This document shows positions 27,400 through 36,667 of a stretch of DNA of 64,000 bases, piece after piece. The DNA is from Lysobacter sp. yr284. Lineage in GTDB: Bacteria; Pseudomonadota; Gammaproteobacteria; Xanthomonadales; Xanthomonadaceae. Both the position numbers and the translations under genes were made by a program. A model generated the notes under the pieces. The model searched no databases. It was not told the origin of the DNA and was given only the letters and a program-made list of their open reading frames with translations. Location of the stretch: positions 1 to 64,000 of the forward strand of contig NZ_FNPT01000002.1 of assembly GCF_900107375.1 (NCBI RefSeq), written 5' to 3'. The first letter of the stretch is position 1, and every line of letters starts with the position of its first letter.

Positions 27400-27942
27400 T
27401 CAACCGCCGAACAGGTCGGCGGAGTGCGGCGCTTCCTGCAATGCGCCTTCCAGCATCAGCAGGTGCTTCTTCACCGGCAGCCCGCCGCCGAAGCCGGTCA
27501 GGCTGCCGTCCGAGCCGATCACCCGGTGACAGGGCAGCACGATCGGCAGCGGGTTGCGACCGTTGGCCGCGCCGACCGCGCGCGTCGCGGTGGGTTGGCC
27601 GAGATGCCGCGCCATCTGCCCGTAGCTCCAGGTCGCGCCGTACGGAATCAGCGCCAGCGCACGCCAGCACTGCATCTGGAACGCAGTGCCGTGCGGGGCC
27701 AGCGGCAGTTCGAAATCGCGGCGCGCGCCGGCGAAGTATTCGGCGAGCTGGCGGCGGGCCGCGGCCAGCACGGCGTCGTCGCCCTCGCACCAGCTTTCGT
27801 CCATCGCCGCCGGATGCCAGGGTTCTTCGAATTCGATCAGGCGCAGGCCGTCTTCGCCGCTGGCCAGCAGCAAGCGGCCGACCGGGCTGTCGATGTGCTG
27901 GTAGCGCACCTCGCCGCGCTTGAGGCGGATCGGCGAACTCAT
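27400..27942 (-). CDS. ogt: Methylated-DNA--protein-cysteine methyltransferase
   Basis: Suicide repair protein that moves the alkyl group from O6-alkylguanine to its active Cys. The PCHRVIG motif has acceptor Cys138, the preceding NGRNP turn and the helix-turn-helix [10 protein letters not shown] are present. Length 180 fits Ogt rather than the longer Ada. The ATG overlaps the stop of the Ada-AlkA gene by 4 bases (ATGA), so the two form one operon for alkylation repair, transcribed toward lower coordinates. Confidence 0.94.
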   Translation of the reverse strand: MSSPIRLKRGEVRYQHIDSPVGRLLLASGEDGLRLIEFEEPWHPAAMDESWCEGDDAVLAAARRQLAEYFAGARRDFELPLAPHGTAFQMQCWRALALIPYGATWSYGQMARHLGQPTATRAVGAANGRNPLPIVLPCHRVIGSDGSLTGFGGGLPVKKHLLMLEGALQEAPHSADLFGG

Positions 27943-29519
27943 GCGGCGCGCCTGGCTTTCTTGAGCGGGGGCGCGGACGCGGCGCGGGCGGCCGGCTTCA
28001 GCGGCACCGGCGCCGGCATGCTGTCGCGCCAGGTGTGGATCACCCCGTAGGCGCGCCACGGCCGCCACGCTTCGGCGCGCGCGCCGAGCGCTTTCGCGCT
28101 CAGGCGCACGCCGTCCTCGGGCAGGGCTTTCTGCAGCACCAGGTCGTCGGCGGGGAACGCATCGGGGTGGCCGAGCGCGCGCATGGCGATGTAGTGCGCG
28201 GTCCACGGGCCGATGCCGGGCAGGGCGACCCAGCGCGCGACGAAATCGTCGAGGGTGCGTTCGGCGCGGAAATCGACGCGGCCGTCGAGCAGGGCGCGGG
28301 CGACGGTGCGCACGGTGTCGGCGCGGGCGCGGGTCAGGCCGAGCGGGGCGAGATCGGCATCGGCCAGGTCGGTCGGGGTCGGGAACAGGTGGGTCAGGCC
28401 AGGTCCGAACGGCTGCGGCAGGGCGTGGCCGAAGCGCTGGGCCACGCGCGCGGCCAGCGTGCGCGCGGCGGCGACGCTGACCTGCTGGCCGAGGATCGCG
28501 CGCACCGCGATCTCGAAGCCGTCCCAACCGCTGGGCAGGCGCAGGCCGGGGCGTTTTTGCACCAGCGCGCGCAGGCGCGGGTCCACCGACAGCGCCGCGC
28601 CGATCGCGTTGGGATCGGCGTCGAGGTCGAACATGCGGCGCAGGCGGTTGGTGATCTCCAGCAATCGCGACGGCGCGGCGCCGTGCAATTCCAGCTTCAG
28701 CGCGTGCTGGCGCTCGCGCTTGTCCGCCGGCCACGCGCTGACCCGCAGCCAGCCGGGCGCGTCGGCCGGGCCGATCGCGCGGGTGTAGCGGTGTTCGTCG
28801 ACGTGCTCGACCCCGGGCAAGGCGCGCCCGCGCAGGAAATCGAGCATCGCGCCCAGGTCGTAGGGCGGGCGGTAGCCCAGCCGCAGCACCAGCGCGTCGC
28901 CGTCGGCCTGGCCTGCGGGCGGTTCGTTCGGATGCCGGCGCAGGTCGCGCGGCGCCATCCGGTAGGCCTCGAGGAACGCGGCGTTGAAGCGGCGCAGGCT
29001 GCCGAAACCGGCGGCGTGCGCGACTTCGGTGATCGGCAGGTGGGTTTCGGTCAGCAACTGCTTGGCGAACAGCAGCCGGCGGGTGCCGTGCACGCCGATC
29101 GGCGGCGCGCCCAGGCGCTCGACGAACAAGCGGCGCAGTTGCCGCTCGCCGAGGCCGACGCGTTCGGCCAGCGCCGACAGCGGCTGTTCGGCGAGCGCGC
29201 CTTCGTCGATGAGCTTGAGCGCGCGCGCGACCACCGCATCGCCGCGCCGCCACGCGCCCTCGGCCGGCGACAGTTCCGGCCGGCAACGCAGGCACGGGCG
29301 GAAGCCGGCGGCCTCGCACGCGGCGGCGTGGCCGAAGTACTTGACGTTGGCGCTCTTGGCCGTCGGCGCCGGACACACCGGCCGGCAATAGATGCCGGTG
29401 CTGGTGACGGCGACGAAGAACAGGCCGTCGAAGCGCGGATCGCGGCTGGTGCGGGCTTGTTCGCAGACATGCGCGGGCGGCAGCGAGGCGGCCGGCGCGG
29501 GGATGACGGGGGCGTCCAT
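27939..29519 (-). CDS. Ada N-domain / AraC HTH / AlkA glycosylase fusion protein
   Basis: A 526-residue three-part protein. Residues 30-85 form the Ada phosphotriester-methyl acceptor domain with Cys45, Cys49, Cys76 and Cys79, in the same spacing as E. coli Ada Cys38/42/69/72. Residues about 95-195 are an AraC-type DNA-binding domain. Residues about 215-500 are an AlkA 3-methyladenine glycosylase with the hairpin-helix-hairpin [13 protein letters not shown] and catalytic Asp in FPADD. It should sense methyl phosphotriesters, activate its own operon and excise N-alkylated bases. The C-terminal 25 residues are a basic tail. ATGA overlap with ogt downstream. Confidence 0.93.
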   Translation of the reverse strand: MDAPVIPAPAASLPPAHVCEQARTSRDPRFDGLFFVAVTSTGIYCRPVCPAPTAKSANVKYFGHAAACEAAGFRPCLRCRPELSPAEGAWRRGDAVVARALKLIDEGALAEQPLSALAERVGLGERQLRRLFVERLGAPPIGVHGTRRLLFAKQLLTETHLPITEVAHAAGFGSLRRFNAAFLEAYRMAPRDLRRHPNEPPAGQADGDALVLRLGYRPPYDLGAMLDFLRGRALPGVEHVDEHRYTRAIGPADAPGWLRVSAWPADKRERQHALKLELHGAAPSRLLEITNRLRRMFDLDADPNAIGAALSVDPRLRALVQKRPGLRLPSGWDGFEIAVRAILGQQVSVAAARTLAARVAQRFGHALPQPFGPGLTHLFPTPTDLADADLAPLGLTRARADTVRTVARALLDGRVDFRAERTLDDFVARWVALPGIGPWTAHYIAMRALGHPDAFPADDLVLQKALPEDGVRLSAKALGARAEAWRPWRAYGVIHTWRDSMPAPVPLKPAARAASAPPLKKARRAA

Positions 29520-29668
29520 GCGCGCAGACTAGCACCGGGCAAGGGCCGGAACTGGCCGGATTCGGACATGGACGTTGGCGGCGGGGAGAGGCCGATTCAG
29601 GGGCGGCGATACGCCTGCGGCGCGCAGTGGGCGGTTTGCTGCGGATCGTTGTTTTCGGCGTAGTTGCC

Positions 29669-29703
29669 CTGGCGCGGTCGCGGCTTGCGCCGCTCCTACA
29701 GTC
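29669..29703 (+). repeat. Dispersed repeat, GTAGGAGCGGCGC family (single arm)
   Basis: GGTCGCGGCTTGCGCCGCTCCTACAG arm followed by TCGGATACGCAGCT, the same junction seen at 41-85 beside copy 1 of the long repeat. The long repeat copy 2 follows about 70 bases later. Confidence 0.8.
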
Positions 29704-29770
29704 GGATACGCAGCTCCATCGCCGTCATTACGGCGAAAGCCGGAATCCACAAGCTATTGCCGTTGCCGTG

Positions 29771-30027
29771 GCTGTTCGCTCGGACGTAACCCCATGCGAA
29801 GGACACGTTCCGCAGCCCCGGAGGGCGTGCGCATGGATGCGCACGCGCGCCATGGGGCAGGATGCCCCTTATGGCGCGGCCCCGCGCCGCTGTGAGCCAT
29901 AGTGGCTCTTGATTCGAAACAGCAATGCCTTTTCTTTGGTTACTTTCTTTGTGGCTTTGGACAAAGAAAGTGACCCGGCCGCTTGCGGACGGAAGCCCTT
30001 GATCGTGGCTCGTCGTCACTCGTCGCA
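29771..30027 (-). repeat. Long dispersed repeat, copy 2 (about 250 bp)
   Basis: Inverse orientation to the block at 100-352. From high to low coordinate it reads GACGAGTGACGACGAG, ATCAAGGGCTTCCGTCCGCA, a TTTCTTTGTCC / AAAGAAAGTAACC dyad, GCCATAAGGGGCATCCTG and CCTCCGGGGCTGC. Differences between copies are scattered and a few keep hairpin pairing, so it looks like a diverged family rather than a recent duplication. The 29520-30381 gap holds only repeats and a terminator-like hairpin; I see no gene in it. Confidence 0.75.
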
Positions 30028-30123
30028 GCGATAACCGCAGAACCAACAGTAAACCCTTGTGGGTTCGGGCTTTCATCGGAATCACGAAGATCCGTCGCCG
30101 GCCACCCCAGCCGCCAAGCCGCG

Positions 30124-30166
30124 AAAAACAAGCGGCCCGGCAGTCGGGGGACATGCCGGGCCGGGT
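30124..30166 (-). terminator. Terminator-like hairpin downstream of the ENPP-like gene
   Basis: On the minus strand, GGCCCGGCA (30154-30162) pairs perfectly with TGCCGGGCC (30134-30142) over an 11-base loop and is followed by GCTTGTTTTTC. It is about 220 bases past the stop of the ENPP-like gene. Confidence 0.6.
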
Positions 30167-30381
30167 CTTGCTGCGGGGCGGGGAGGTCCCTGGGTTGCCC
30201 GCGGCCAAACTAGCGCCGATGCGCGCGAAAAAAGCAGCGACGACGTCACTGAATCCGAATCCGATGACAAACGTCAGCGCCCAAAGCGCCAAGCCAATCG
30301 GGAAAATCGCAAGCCCGGCACATGCCGCGGCCTGCAAGCGCCGCACATGGCGCCGCATCGCTGCGGCAACAGTTGCAGTTG

Positions 30382-31647
30382 TTACTTTTCCTGCGCCGCG
30401 TCGGCCTTCAGCGCCGGCAGCAGCGGCGCGATGTCGCCGTCGTTCTTCGCCGGCGCGATGCCGAGCAAGCGCGCCAGCAACGGATACACATCGACGTTGT
30501 CGAACGCGGGAATCGTCGCGCCTTCGCGGAACGCCGGGCCGCGGGCGATGAAGATCGCGCGCATCGACGGCAGCGCCGGGTCGTAGCCGTGCGAGCCGCG
30601 GGTCTGGCCGGGACGGGCCTTGGCCAGCACGTCGCGTTCGATCGCGTCCCAGCCTTCCTGCATCTGGCAGACGATCGGCGGGATGCGCGGATGGGTGCCG
30701 TAGTGCCAGCGCGCCGGCAGCTCGCCCTTGCGCCAGCATTGGTAGTGATCGTGCTTGCCGAGCAGGCGCCGCTCCACTTGCGCCTCGAAACCCTTGTTCG
30801 GCGCGATGCCGATGGATTGCCCGGTCGAGGTCACCACCGCCTCTTGCACGCTGACCATGTCTTCGACCGCGATGCGGTGCTCCGGCGCGACTTCGGCCAT
30901 GCCATGGTCGGAGACCACGATCAGGTTGACCCGGTCGAGTTCGCCGCGCGCCGCCAGGGTGTCGATGAGACGGCCGAGCGCGGCGTCGATGCGCTGCATC
31001 GCCGCGCGCGCCTGCGCCGAGTTCGGGCCGTAGTCGTGGCTTTGCTTGTCGAGCGAATCGAAGTACAGCGCGGTGACGTGCGGGCGGGTGGAGGCCGGCT
31101 CGCCGAGCCAGTCCAGCACCTGCTCGATGCGCGCCATCTCGGTGACCTTGGGGTCGTACGCATGCCAACGGCTCGCGCGCTGGCCGTGGTTCGGCGCTTC
31201 GCCGCCGGGCCAGAGCATGGTGGCGCCGCGCAGGCCTGCGTTCTGCGCGCCGATCCAGATCGGCTCGCCGCCGTTCCACCAGCGCGCCTCGCCGATCGCG
31301 TTGGGGTCGTTCACCCGGAACCGGCCCAGGTCCGGGTCGCGCATCATGTTGTGGATCACGCCGTGGTGGTCCGGGCGCAGGCCGGTGACCAGGGTGTAGT
31401 GGTTGGGGAAGGTCTGGGTCGGGTACGAGGGATTGATCCATTGCGCGCGCACGCCCTGGTCGGCGATGCGCTGCAGGTTCGGGGTCAGGCCGAGGTCGAG
31501 GTAACTGGCGCGGAAGCTGTCGATGGAGATCAGCAGCAGCGGGGTGTCGGCCGGCGCCGGATCGCGCGGCGCGGGCGCGGCGCAGGCGGCGAGGGAAACG
31601 AAGACGGCGAGCAGGGCGGCGCGAGCCGCGGGGGCGATCGAAGGCAT
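30382..31647 (-). CDS. ENPP-like phosphodiesterase / alkaline phosphatase superfamily lipoprotein
   Basis: A 421-residue secreted hydrolase. Residues 1-22 form a lipoprotein signal with lipobox LAAC. The start of the mature part, ISIDSFRASYL, has the metal Asp of the alkaline-phosphatase fold (usually IDGFR in ENPPs; Gly is Ser here). The nucleophile region is NPSYPTQTFPNHYTLVTGL, with the catalytic Thr in TQTFPNH. The later metal residues are in DSLDKQSHDYGPNS, SDHGMAEV and THPRIPP. It should hydrolyse nucleotide or phospholipid phosphodiester bonds at the outer membrane or periplasm. The ATG at 31647 fits the signal peptide best. Confidence 0.9.
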   Translation of the reverse strand: MPSIAPAARAALLAVFVSLAACAAPAPRDPAPADTPLLLISIDSFRASYLDLGLTPNLQRIADQGVRAQWINPSYPTQTFPNHYTLVTGLRPDHHGVIHNMMRDPDLGRFRVNDPNAIGEARWWNGGEPIWIGAQNAGLRGATMLWPGGEAPNHGQRASRWHAYDPKVTEMARIEQVLDWLGEPASTRPHVTALYFDSLDKQSHDYGPNSAQARAAMQRIDAALGRLIDTLAARGELDRVNLIVVSDHGMAEVAPEHRIAVEDMVSVQEAVVTSTGQSIGIAPNKGFEAQVERRLLGKHDHYQCWRKGELPARWHYGTHPRIPPIVCQMQEGWDAIERDVLAKARPGQTRGSHGYDPALPSMRAIFIARGPAFREGATIPAFDNVDVYPLLARLLGIAPAKNDGDIAPLLPALKADAAQEK

Positions 31648-31844
31648 CGCGGGATGATAGCGGCGGTGCGTGTCGGCCCGGTGTCGGCGGTCGCCGGCGA
31701 CCGCCGCGCGGCGGGCCGCCAAGGTCGGCACGGCGGCCGTCGATGCGAAGAAAACCGGCGCGGCGCGGGCGGACATGACTTCAGTCGCTGGCGGTCGGGC
31801 GCGGCCGCGCCGATAGTGGCCGCACGTCCCGCGGGAGCTCCGCC

Positions 31845-32396
31845 ATGCGCCGTGCCGTTGCCGTCGTTGCCGCCTGCCTGGCGGTGTCCTGCCTGCCCGC
31901 GCTCGCGCAGGAGCCGCCGCCTGCCGCCGCGCCGCAGCCGCAGCTGAGCGCGGACGAATGCGCGGTGTGGGCGCGCGAACTCGGCTTCGCCCGTTCGCTG
32001 GCCGAGCACGATGCCGCCGCGTTCGCCGCGTTCGTGCATCCGCAGGCCGCGTTCGGCGCCGGCCGGGCGCAGCCCACGCGCGGGCGCGAGGCCATCCTCG
32101 CGCAGTGGGCCGAGCTGATCGCCGGCAAGGAACTGCGCCTGCGCTGGTACCCGCAGCGGGTCACCGTCGGCGGCGTCGGCGACGTGGCCTGGTCGAGCGG
32201 GCCGGCGCTGTACCAGCGCATCGATCCGGGCGCGCAGCCGCGCTATCTGATCGGCCAATACCAATCGGTCTGGCACCGCGACGCCGACGGCGTGTGGCGG
32301 GTCCTGTTCGACGACGGCATCGCCCCGCGGCCGGCCACCGAGGCCGAGGCGATGGCGTTCGAACGCGGCCGCCGCGAGGACTGCCCGCGACGCTGA
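31845..32396 (+). CDS. Secreted NTF2-like (SnoaL/DUF4440-type) protein
   Basis: A 183-residue protein with a signal peptide (MRRAVAVVAACLAVSCLPALA, cut before QEPPP). The body has the NTF2-like cone pattern: helical start FARSLAEHDAAAFAAFVHP, strand VGDVAWSSGPALYQ and QSVWHRDADGVWRVLFDDG at the end. These proteins form small cavities that bind diverse ligands, often without catalysis. The gene is divergent from the ENPP-like lipoprotein gene. Confidence 0.78.
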   Translation: MRRAVAVVAACLAVSCLPALAQEPPPAAAPQPQLSADECAVWARELGFARSLAEHDAAAFAAFVHPQAAFGAGRAQPTRGREAILAQWAELIAGKELRLRWYPQRVTVGGVGDVAWSSGPALYQRIDPGAQPRYLIGQYQSVWHRDADGVWRVLFDDGIAPRPATEAEAMAFERGRREDCPRR

Positions 32397-32490
32397 CGTG
32401 GGCCTAAACGCCGCGTCCGCGATGGCGGCCATGACGGCGGCGCGGGCGTATCGTGGCTGCGCCCGTCGTCGCTTCCCCTGGAGGTGTTCC

Positions 32491-32808
32491 ATGCGCAATG
32501 TCCTTTGGATCGCCGTGCTCGCGGCGTCGCTCGGCGCCGGCGGCGCCGCGGCGCAGACGCCGGCCCCGACCGGGGCGCAGGTTCGCGCCGATGCCGTGCA
32601 GGCGGACGCCGGGGCGAAGGCGGATGCCGACGCTGCGGCGAGCGCCGCGAATCCCACCTGCCTCAAGCACCCCGGCTCGCGCGTGCCCGTGCGCGGCAAG
32701 CGCGACTGCGCGGGTCATGGCCGCAGCTACGACCGCAAGGAACTGGAGCGCACCGGCCAGGCCGATGTCGGCCAGGCGCTGCGCAGTCTGGACCCGCGGC
32801 TGCGCTGA
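32491..32808 (+). CDS. Small secreted protein of unknown function
   Basis: A 105-residue protein with a clear signal peptide (MRNVLWIAVLAASLGAGGAAA, cut before QTP). GGAGG lies just upstream of the ATG. The mature part is an Ala/Asp-rich segment followed by NPTCLKHPGSRVPVRGKRDC, which has two Cys that could form a disulfide. A terminator is 54 bases downstream. I do not recognise the family. Confidence 0.75.
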   Translation: MRNVLWIAVLAASLGAGGAAAQTPAPTGAQVRADAVQADAGAKADADAAASAANPTCLKHPGSRVPVRGKRDCAGHGRSYDRKELERTGQADVGQALRSLDPRLR

Positions 32809-32861
32809 GCGCGCAGCCGGTTCATCGCTTCCGGCGCGGGCCGATGCTCGCGCCGTCCTCG

Positions 32862-32893
32862 CGCCCGGCTTGATGCCGGGCGCTTTTTTGTGG
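32862..32893 (+). terminator. Rho-independent terminator
   Basis: GCGCCCGGC and GCCGGGCGC pair around TTGAT and are followed by TTTTTTGT. Confidence 0.9.
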
Positions 32894-32944
32894 GGACGGG
32901 CGATCGGAGCGCACAGCGTCGGGACTGAAGTCCCTCCCACAAAA
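32889..32944. repeat. Inverted repeat, GTGGGAGGGCCTTC family (partly decayed)
   Basis: A short TGTGGGGACGGG left arm and a full right arm GTCGGGACTGAAGTCCCTCC with CACAAAA follow immediately after the terminator. Confidence 0.65.
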
Positions 32945-32998
32945 TCGCAGGGGCAGGCGCGCGGAGCATGGCGATCGAAGCGCCTCGCGCGGCCGCGC

Positions 32999-33580
32999 TC
33001 AGGCGACCAGGCCGTCGAGCAGGCGGCCGAGCGAGGCTTCGTAGAACTCGCGGAACTGGCGTTCGTCGTAGCTGAAGCGGCCGGCGCGGTACAGCGCGAT
33101 CAGGCCGTGGGTGTGCGCCCACAGGGTCATGGCGATGTCCCAGGCGTCGCCGGGCTTGAGCCGGCCGGCCTGCTGCGCTTCAAGCACCACGTCGGCGACC
33201 ACGTTCAAGGTCGGCGAGCGGCGCGCGCGGAAGTCTTCGGGATAACGCCGCGCGCGTTCGCGCCGCAGCGAGAAGGCGTGGTCGAACAGGTGCGGCCAGG
33301 CCAAGGCGTAGTCGAGGTAGATGCGCTGGGTCGCGCGCAGCCGCGCGATCACGTCGCCGCCGTGCTTGCGCGCGGTCCAGTGGTGGGCGATCTCGTCGAA
33401 GCTGTCGTCGGCGACCCGCTGCAGCAGCGCTTCGCGGTTGGGGAAGTGGCGGTAGATCGCCATCGGGGTCAGCCCGATCGCCTCGCCGATCCGGCGCATG
33501 CTGACCGCCTGCGCGCCGCCGCGGGCGAGCAGGGCGCGCGCGGCCTGGACGATGCGCTCGGCGGTGGCGGGCGGATTCAT
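32999..33580 (-). CDS. TetR-family transcriptional regulator
   Basis: A 193-residue one-component repressor. The HTH at residues 7-50 reads ERIVQAARALLARGGAQAVS followed by MRRIGEAIGLTPMAIYRHFPN, a typical TetR recognition region. The C-terminal helical ligand domain has no obvious family signature. The gene diverges from hutU with 145 bases between the starts, and it may control hutU, although the Hut regulator in many proteobacteria is HutC of the GntR family. Confidence 0.88.
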   Translation of the reverse strand: MNPPATAERIVQAARALLARGGAQAVSMRRIGEAIGLTPMAIYRHFPNREALLQRVADDSFDEIAHHWTARKHGGDVIARLRATQRIYLDYALAWPHLFDHAFSLRRERARRYPEDFRARRSPTLNVVADVVLEAQQAGRLKPGDAWDIAMTLWAHTHGLIALYRAGRFSYDERQFREFYEASLGRLLDGLVA

Positions 33581-33581
33581 G

Positions 33582-33596
33582 TGTACAGCGTAAACA
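33582..33596. promoter_or_regulatory. Possible TetR operator
   Basis: TGTACAGCGTAAACA is an imperfect palindrome (TGT..A...T..ACA) located 2-16 bases upstream of the TetR start codon. It would suit an autoregulated TetR, but the symmetry is modest. Confidence 0.35.
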
Positions 33597-33689
33597 TTTC
33601 GGCCCCGGCAAGACAGTTTCGTGCGCCGCGACGCCCTGTCGGCGCTGCGCGCGGGCCGCCGGCGCTGGTGGCCGGCGGAACCCCGGCGC

Positions 33690-33695
33690 GATAAT
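33690..33695 (+). promoter_or_regulatory. Possible -10 element of hutU
   Basis: GATAAT lies 30 bases before the hutU ATG in GC-rich DNA. No strong -35 was seen. Confidence 0.4.
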
Positions 33696-33725
33696 TTCCG
33701 TCTCACTCGCACCACGGAAAACGCC

Positions 33726-35396
33726 ATGTCCGCAGCGAACCGCAAAGACCCCTCCCGCGTCGTCCGCGCCCCGCGCGGCAGCGACAAGACCTGCAAGTCC
33801 TGGCTCAGCGAAGCCGCCTACCGGATGATCCAGAACAACCTGGACCCGGACGTGGCCGAGAACCCGGCCGAGCTGGTGGTCTACGGCGGCATCGGCCGCG
33901 CCGCGCGCGACTGGGACTGCTATGACGCGATCCTGAAATCGCTGCGCGAACTCGGCGACGACGAAACCCTGCTGATCCAGTCGGGCAAGCCGGTCGGCGT
34001 GTTCCCGACCCACGCCGACGCGCCGCGGGTGTTGCTGGCCAATTCCAACCTGGTGCCGCACTGGGCCACCTGGGAGCACTTCAACGAGCTCGATAAGAAG
34101 GGCTTGATGATGTACGGGCAGATGACCGCCGGCAGCTGGATCTACATCGGCTCGCAGGGCATCGTCCAGGGCACCTACGAAACCTTCGTCGAGATGGGGC
34201 GCCAGCATTACGGCGGCGACCTCGCCGGCAAGTGGATCCTGACCGCCGGCCTGGGCGGCATGGGCGGCGCGCAGCCGCTGGCGGCGTCGCTGGCCGGTGC
34301 GTGTTCGCTGAACATCGAATGCAAGCAGAGCAGCATCGACATGCGTTTGCGCACGCGCTACGTCGACGAACAGGCCAGCGACCTCGACGACGCGCTGGCG
34401 CGCATCGCCAAGTACACGGCGGCCGGCGAAGCCAAGTCGGTGGCGCTGTTGGGCAACGCGGGCGAGATCCTGCCGGAATTGGTCAAGCGCGGCGTGCGTC
34501 CGGACTGCGTGACCGACCAGACCTCGGCGCACGATCCGGTGCACGGCTACCTGCCGATCGGCTGGAGCGTGGAGCGCTGGCTGGACGAGCAGAAGACCAA
34601 CCCGGACGGCGTGCGCGACGCGGCCAAGAAGTCGATGCGCGTGCACGTCGAGGCGATGCTGGCGTTCCACGCGCAGGGCATCCCGACCGTCGACTACGGC
34701 AACAACATCCGCCAGATGGCGTTCGACGAAGGCCTCAAGAACGCGTTCGATTTCCCCGGCTTCGTCCCGGCCTACGTGCGCCCGCTGTTCTGTCGCGGGG
34801 TCGGCCCGTTCCGCTGGGTCGCGCTCAGCGGCGATCCGGAAGACATCTACAAGACCGACGCCAAGGTCAAGGAACTGATCGCCGACGACGCGCACCTGCA
34901 CCGCTGGCTGGACATGGCGCGCGAACGCATCAGCTTCCAGGGCCTGCCGGCGCGGATCTGCTGGGTCGGCCTGGGCCTGCGCCACAAGCTCGGCCTGGCG
35001 TTCAACGAGATGGTGCGCAACGGCGAGCTGAAGGCGCCGGTGGTGATCGGCCGCGACCACCTCGACAGCGGCTCGGTGGCCTCGCCCAACCGCGAGACCG
35101 AGGCGATGAAGGACGGCAGCGACGCGGTCAGCGACTGGCCGTTGCTCAACGCCATGCTCAACGTCGCCGGCGGCGCGACCTGGGTGTCGTTGCACCACGG
35201 CGGCGGCGTCGGCATGGGCTATTCGCAGCACTCCGGCGTGGTAATCGTCTGCGACGGCAGCGAGGAAGCCGACAAGCGCATCGCCCGGGTGCTGTGGAAC
35301 GATCCCGGCACCGGCGTGATGCGGCATGCCGATGCGGGTTATGAGATCGCGCAGCAGTGCGCGAAGGAGCAGGGGTTGAAGCTGCCGATGCTGTGA
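33726..35396 (+). CDS. hutU: Urocanate hydratase
   Basis: Second enzyme of histidine breakdown, adding water to urocanate with NAD+ as an electrophilic cofactor. Length 556 equals P. putida HutU. Conserved stretches include [19 protein letters not shown], the Gly-rich NAD-binding [10 protein letters not shown] and LLGNAGEI regions, and [15 protein letters not shown] near the C-terminus. The ATG at 33726 gives the usual family start; the open frame extends upstream without better signals. It is not in an operon with hutI/hutF (about 6.4 kb away). Confidence 0.97.
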   Translation: MSAANRKDPSRVVRAPRGSDKTCKSWLSEAAYRMIQNNLDPDVAENPAELVVYGGIGRAARDWDCYDAILKSLRELGDDETLLIQSGKPVGVFPTHADAPRVLLANSNLVPHWATWEHFNELDKKGLMMYGQMTAGSWIYIGSQGIVQGTYETFVEMGRQHYGGDLAGKWILTAGLGGMGGAQPLAASLAGACSLNIECKQSSIDMRLRTRYVDEQASDLDDALARIAKYTAAGEAKSVALLGNAGEILPELVKRGVRPDCVTDQTSAHDPVHGYLPIGWSVERWLDEQKTNPDGVRDAAKKSMRVHVEAMLAFHAQGIPTVDYGNNIRQMAFDEGLKNAFDFPGFVPAYVRPLFCRGVGPFRWVALSGDPEDIYKTDAKVKELIADDAHLHRWLDMARERISFQGLPARICWVGLGLRHKLGLAFNEMVRNGELKAPVVIGRDHLDSGSVASPNRETEAMKDGSDAVSDWPLLNAMLNVAGGATWVSLHHGGGVGMGYSQHSGVVIVCDGSEEADKRIARVLWNDPGTGVMRHADAGYEIAQQCAKEQGLKLPML

Positions 35397-35407
35397 GGCG
35401 TCGGTAG

Positions 35408-35850
35408 CTCCCTGTAGGAGCGACGCGAGTCGCGACCGCGGGGCGTCCGCTTGCGGCGGGACTTGCGCCGTAGTCGCGGTGTCGCGGTCGCAGCTTGCGC
35501 AGCTCCTACAGTCGGACTTCGGACGGCGGCCTCGTCATGGGGCCGCCCGTTTGTTTCCAGGCAAAAACAAGGTTCGGACCCTTCCTGTAGGAGCGGCGCG
35601 AGCCGCGACCGCGGGGTGACCGGTCGCGGCGTAGTCGCGGTGTCGCGGTCGCAGCTTGCGCAGCTCCTACAGTCGGACTTCGGACGGCGGCCTCGTCATG
35701 GGGCCGCCGTTTTGTTTCCGGGCACGACGAGGTTCGGGCGCTTCCTGTAGGAGCGGCGCGAGCCGCGACCGCGGGGTGACCGGTCGCGGCGGAGCTTTCG
35801 TCGTAGCTGCGTTGTCGCGGTCGCAGCTTGCGCAGCTCCTACAGTCGCAA
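35408..35850. repeat. Three tandem repeat units of about 170 bp
   Basis: Units begin near 35411, 35585 and 35748, each with CTGTAGGAGCGGCGCGAGCC (or a close variant), then CGACCGCGGGG, then an opposed arm GTCGCAGCTTGCGCAGCTCC and a unique tail ACGGCGGCCTCGTCATGGGG. Units 2 and 3 share more than unit 1. This is a local expansion of the dispersed repeat pair. It fills the gap between hutU and the SRPBCC gene and I see no gene inside it. Confidence 0.9.
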
Positions 35851-35908
35851 TCGGGACGGCGGCCTCGTCATGGGGCGGCGCTTCGCTTTCGCCTGCGGCG
35901 AATCCCGC

Positions 35909-36352
35909 TCACCCCGGAATCGTCGGCTCCACCAACCGTTCCAGCAGGGTCAGCGACTCCTGCCAGCCCAGGTGGCACTGCTCGACCGGAATCACCTCGG
36001 GAATCCCTTCCTGCACCACTTCCACCTCGGTCCCGCACGAGACGGCGCGGAAGGTGATGGTGGTGACCATGGTGCCGGGCAGGTTGGGGTCGTCGAAGCG
36101 GTCGTCGTGGACGATGCGCTGGTTCGGGACCAGCTCCAGGTAGGTGCCGCCGAAGCTGTGGCCGTTGCCGGTGCTGAAGTTGGTGAAGCTCATCCGGTAG
36201 CGGCCGCCGACGCGCGCTTCGAGTTCGTGCACGGTGCAGGTGAAGCCGTCCGGCGGCAGCCACTTGCACAGGGCGGCGGGGTCGAGGAAGGCGCGGTAGA
36301 CGCGCTCGGGCGGGCAGGTGAAGACGCGGAGCAGGCGAACGGTGCCGGGCAT
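35909..36352 (-). CDS. SRPBCC / AHSA1-type domain protein
   Basis: A 147-residue START-like helix-grip protein of the activator-of-Hsp90-ATPase-like group. Motifs: RVFTCPPERVYRAFLDPAAL at the start, KWLPPDGF, and TMVTTITFRAVSCGTEVEVV in the beta-sheet, ending with a GWQESLTLLERLVE helix. Members bind hydrophobic ligands or act in stress-linked reactions. No operon partner. Function is not predictable at this level. Confidence 0.88.
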   Translation of the reverse strand: MPGTVRLLRVFTCPPERVYRAFLDPAALCKWLPPDGFTCTVHELEARVGGRYRMSFTNFSTGNGHSFGGTYLELVPNQRIVHDDRFDDPNLPGTMVTTITFRAVSCGTEVEVVQEGIPEVIPVEQCHLGWQESLTLLERLVEPTIPG

Positions 36353-36667
36353 GGTGGTTCTCCGAAATGATGTGGCGAGGCGGGGTCCTCACTGATGCGA
36401 CGAACGGGCGCGGCGCGGATCGACACGGCCGCCGCGGCTTTTTCGCCGCGCGGCCGAGGCGGGGCGTGCGGGCGGGGCGGCCGGGTTCGGTACGCACGTT
36501 CGTAGCCCCGCCCTTGTAGCCCGGCCGGGGCGGGCGGCGCCAGCGCCTGCGTCGCGATCCGCACGGCCGTGTCGATCGCGCCGCCCGCGCATCGTCGTAC
36601 TGTTGTCACTGGCGGGCCGGGCATCGGGCCCTATCATCCGTCGGTGCGATCCAGCACGGAGCTTGCG
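36353..36667. other. Intergenic region, no gene supported
   Basis: A very GC-rich divergent gap between the SRPBCC gene and the MATE gene. CTATCATCC at about 36631-36639 could serve as -10 for the MATE gene. Nothing else stands out. Confidence 0.4.

Noticed and set aside
35408-35850. Possible CRISPR array
   Set aside because: Only three units of about 170 bases with self-complementary arms and no short identical repeat with unique spacers of similar length; no cas genes nearby.
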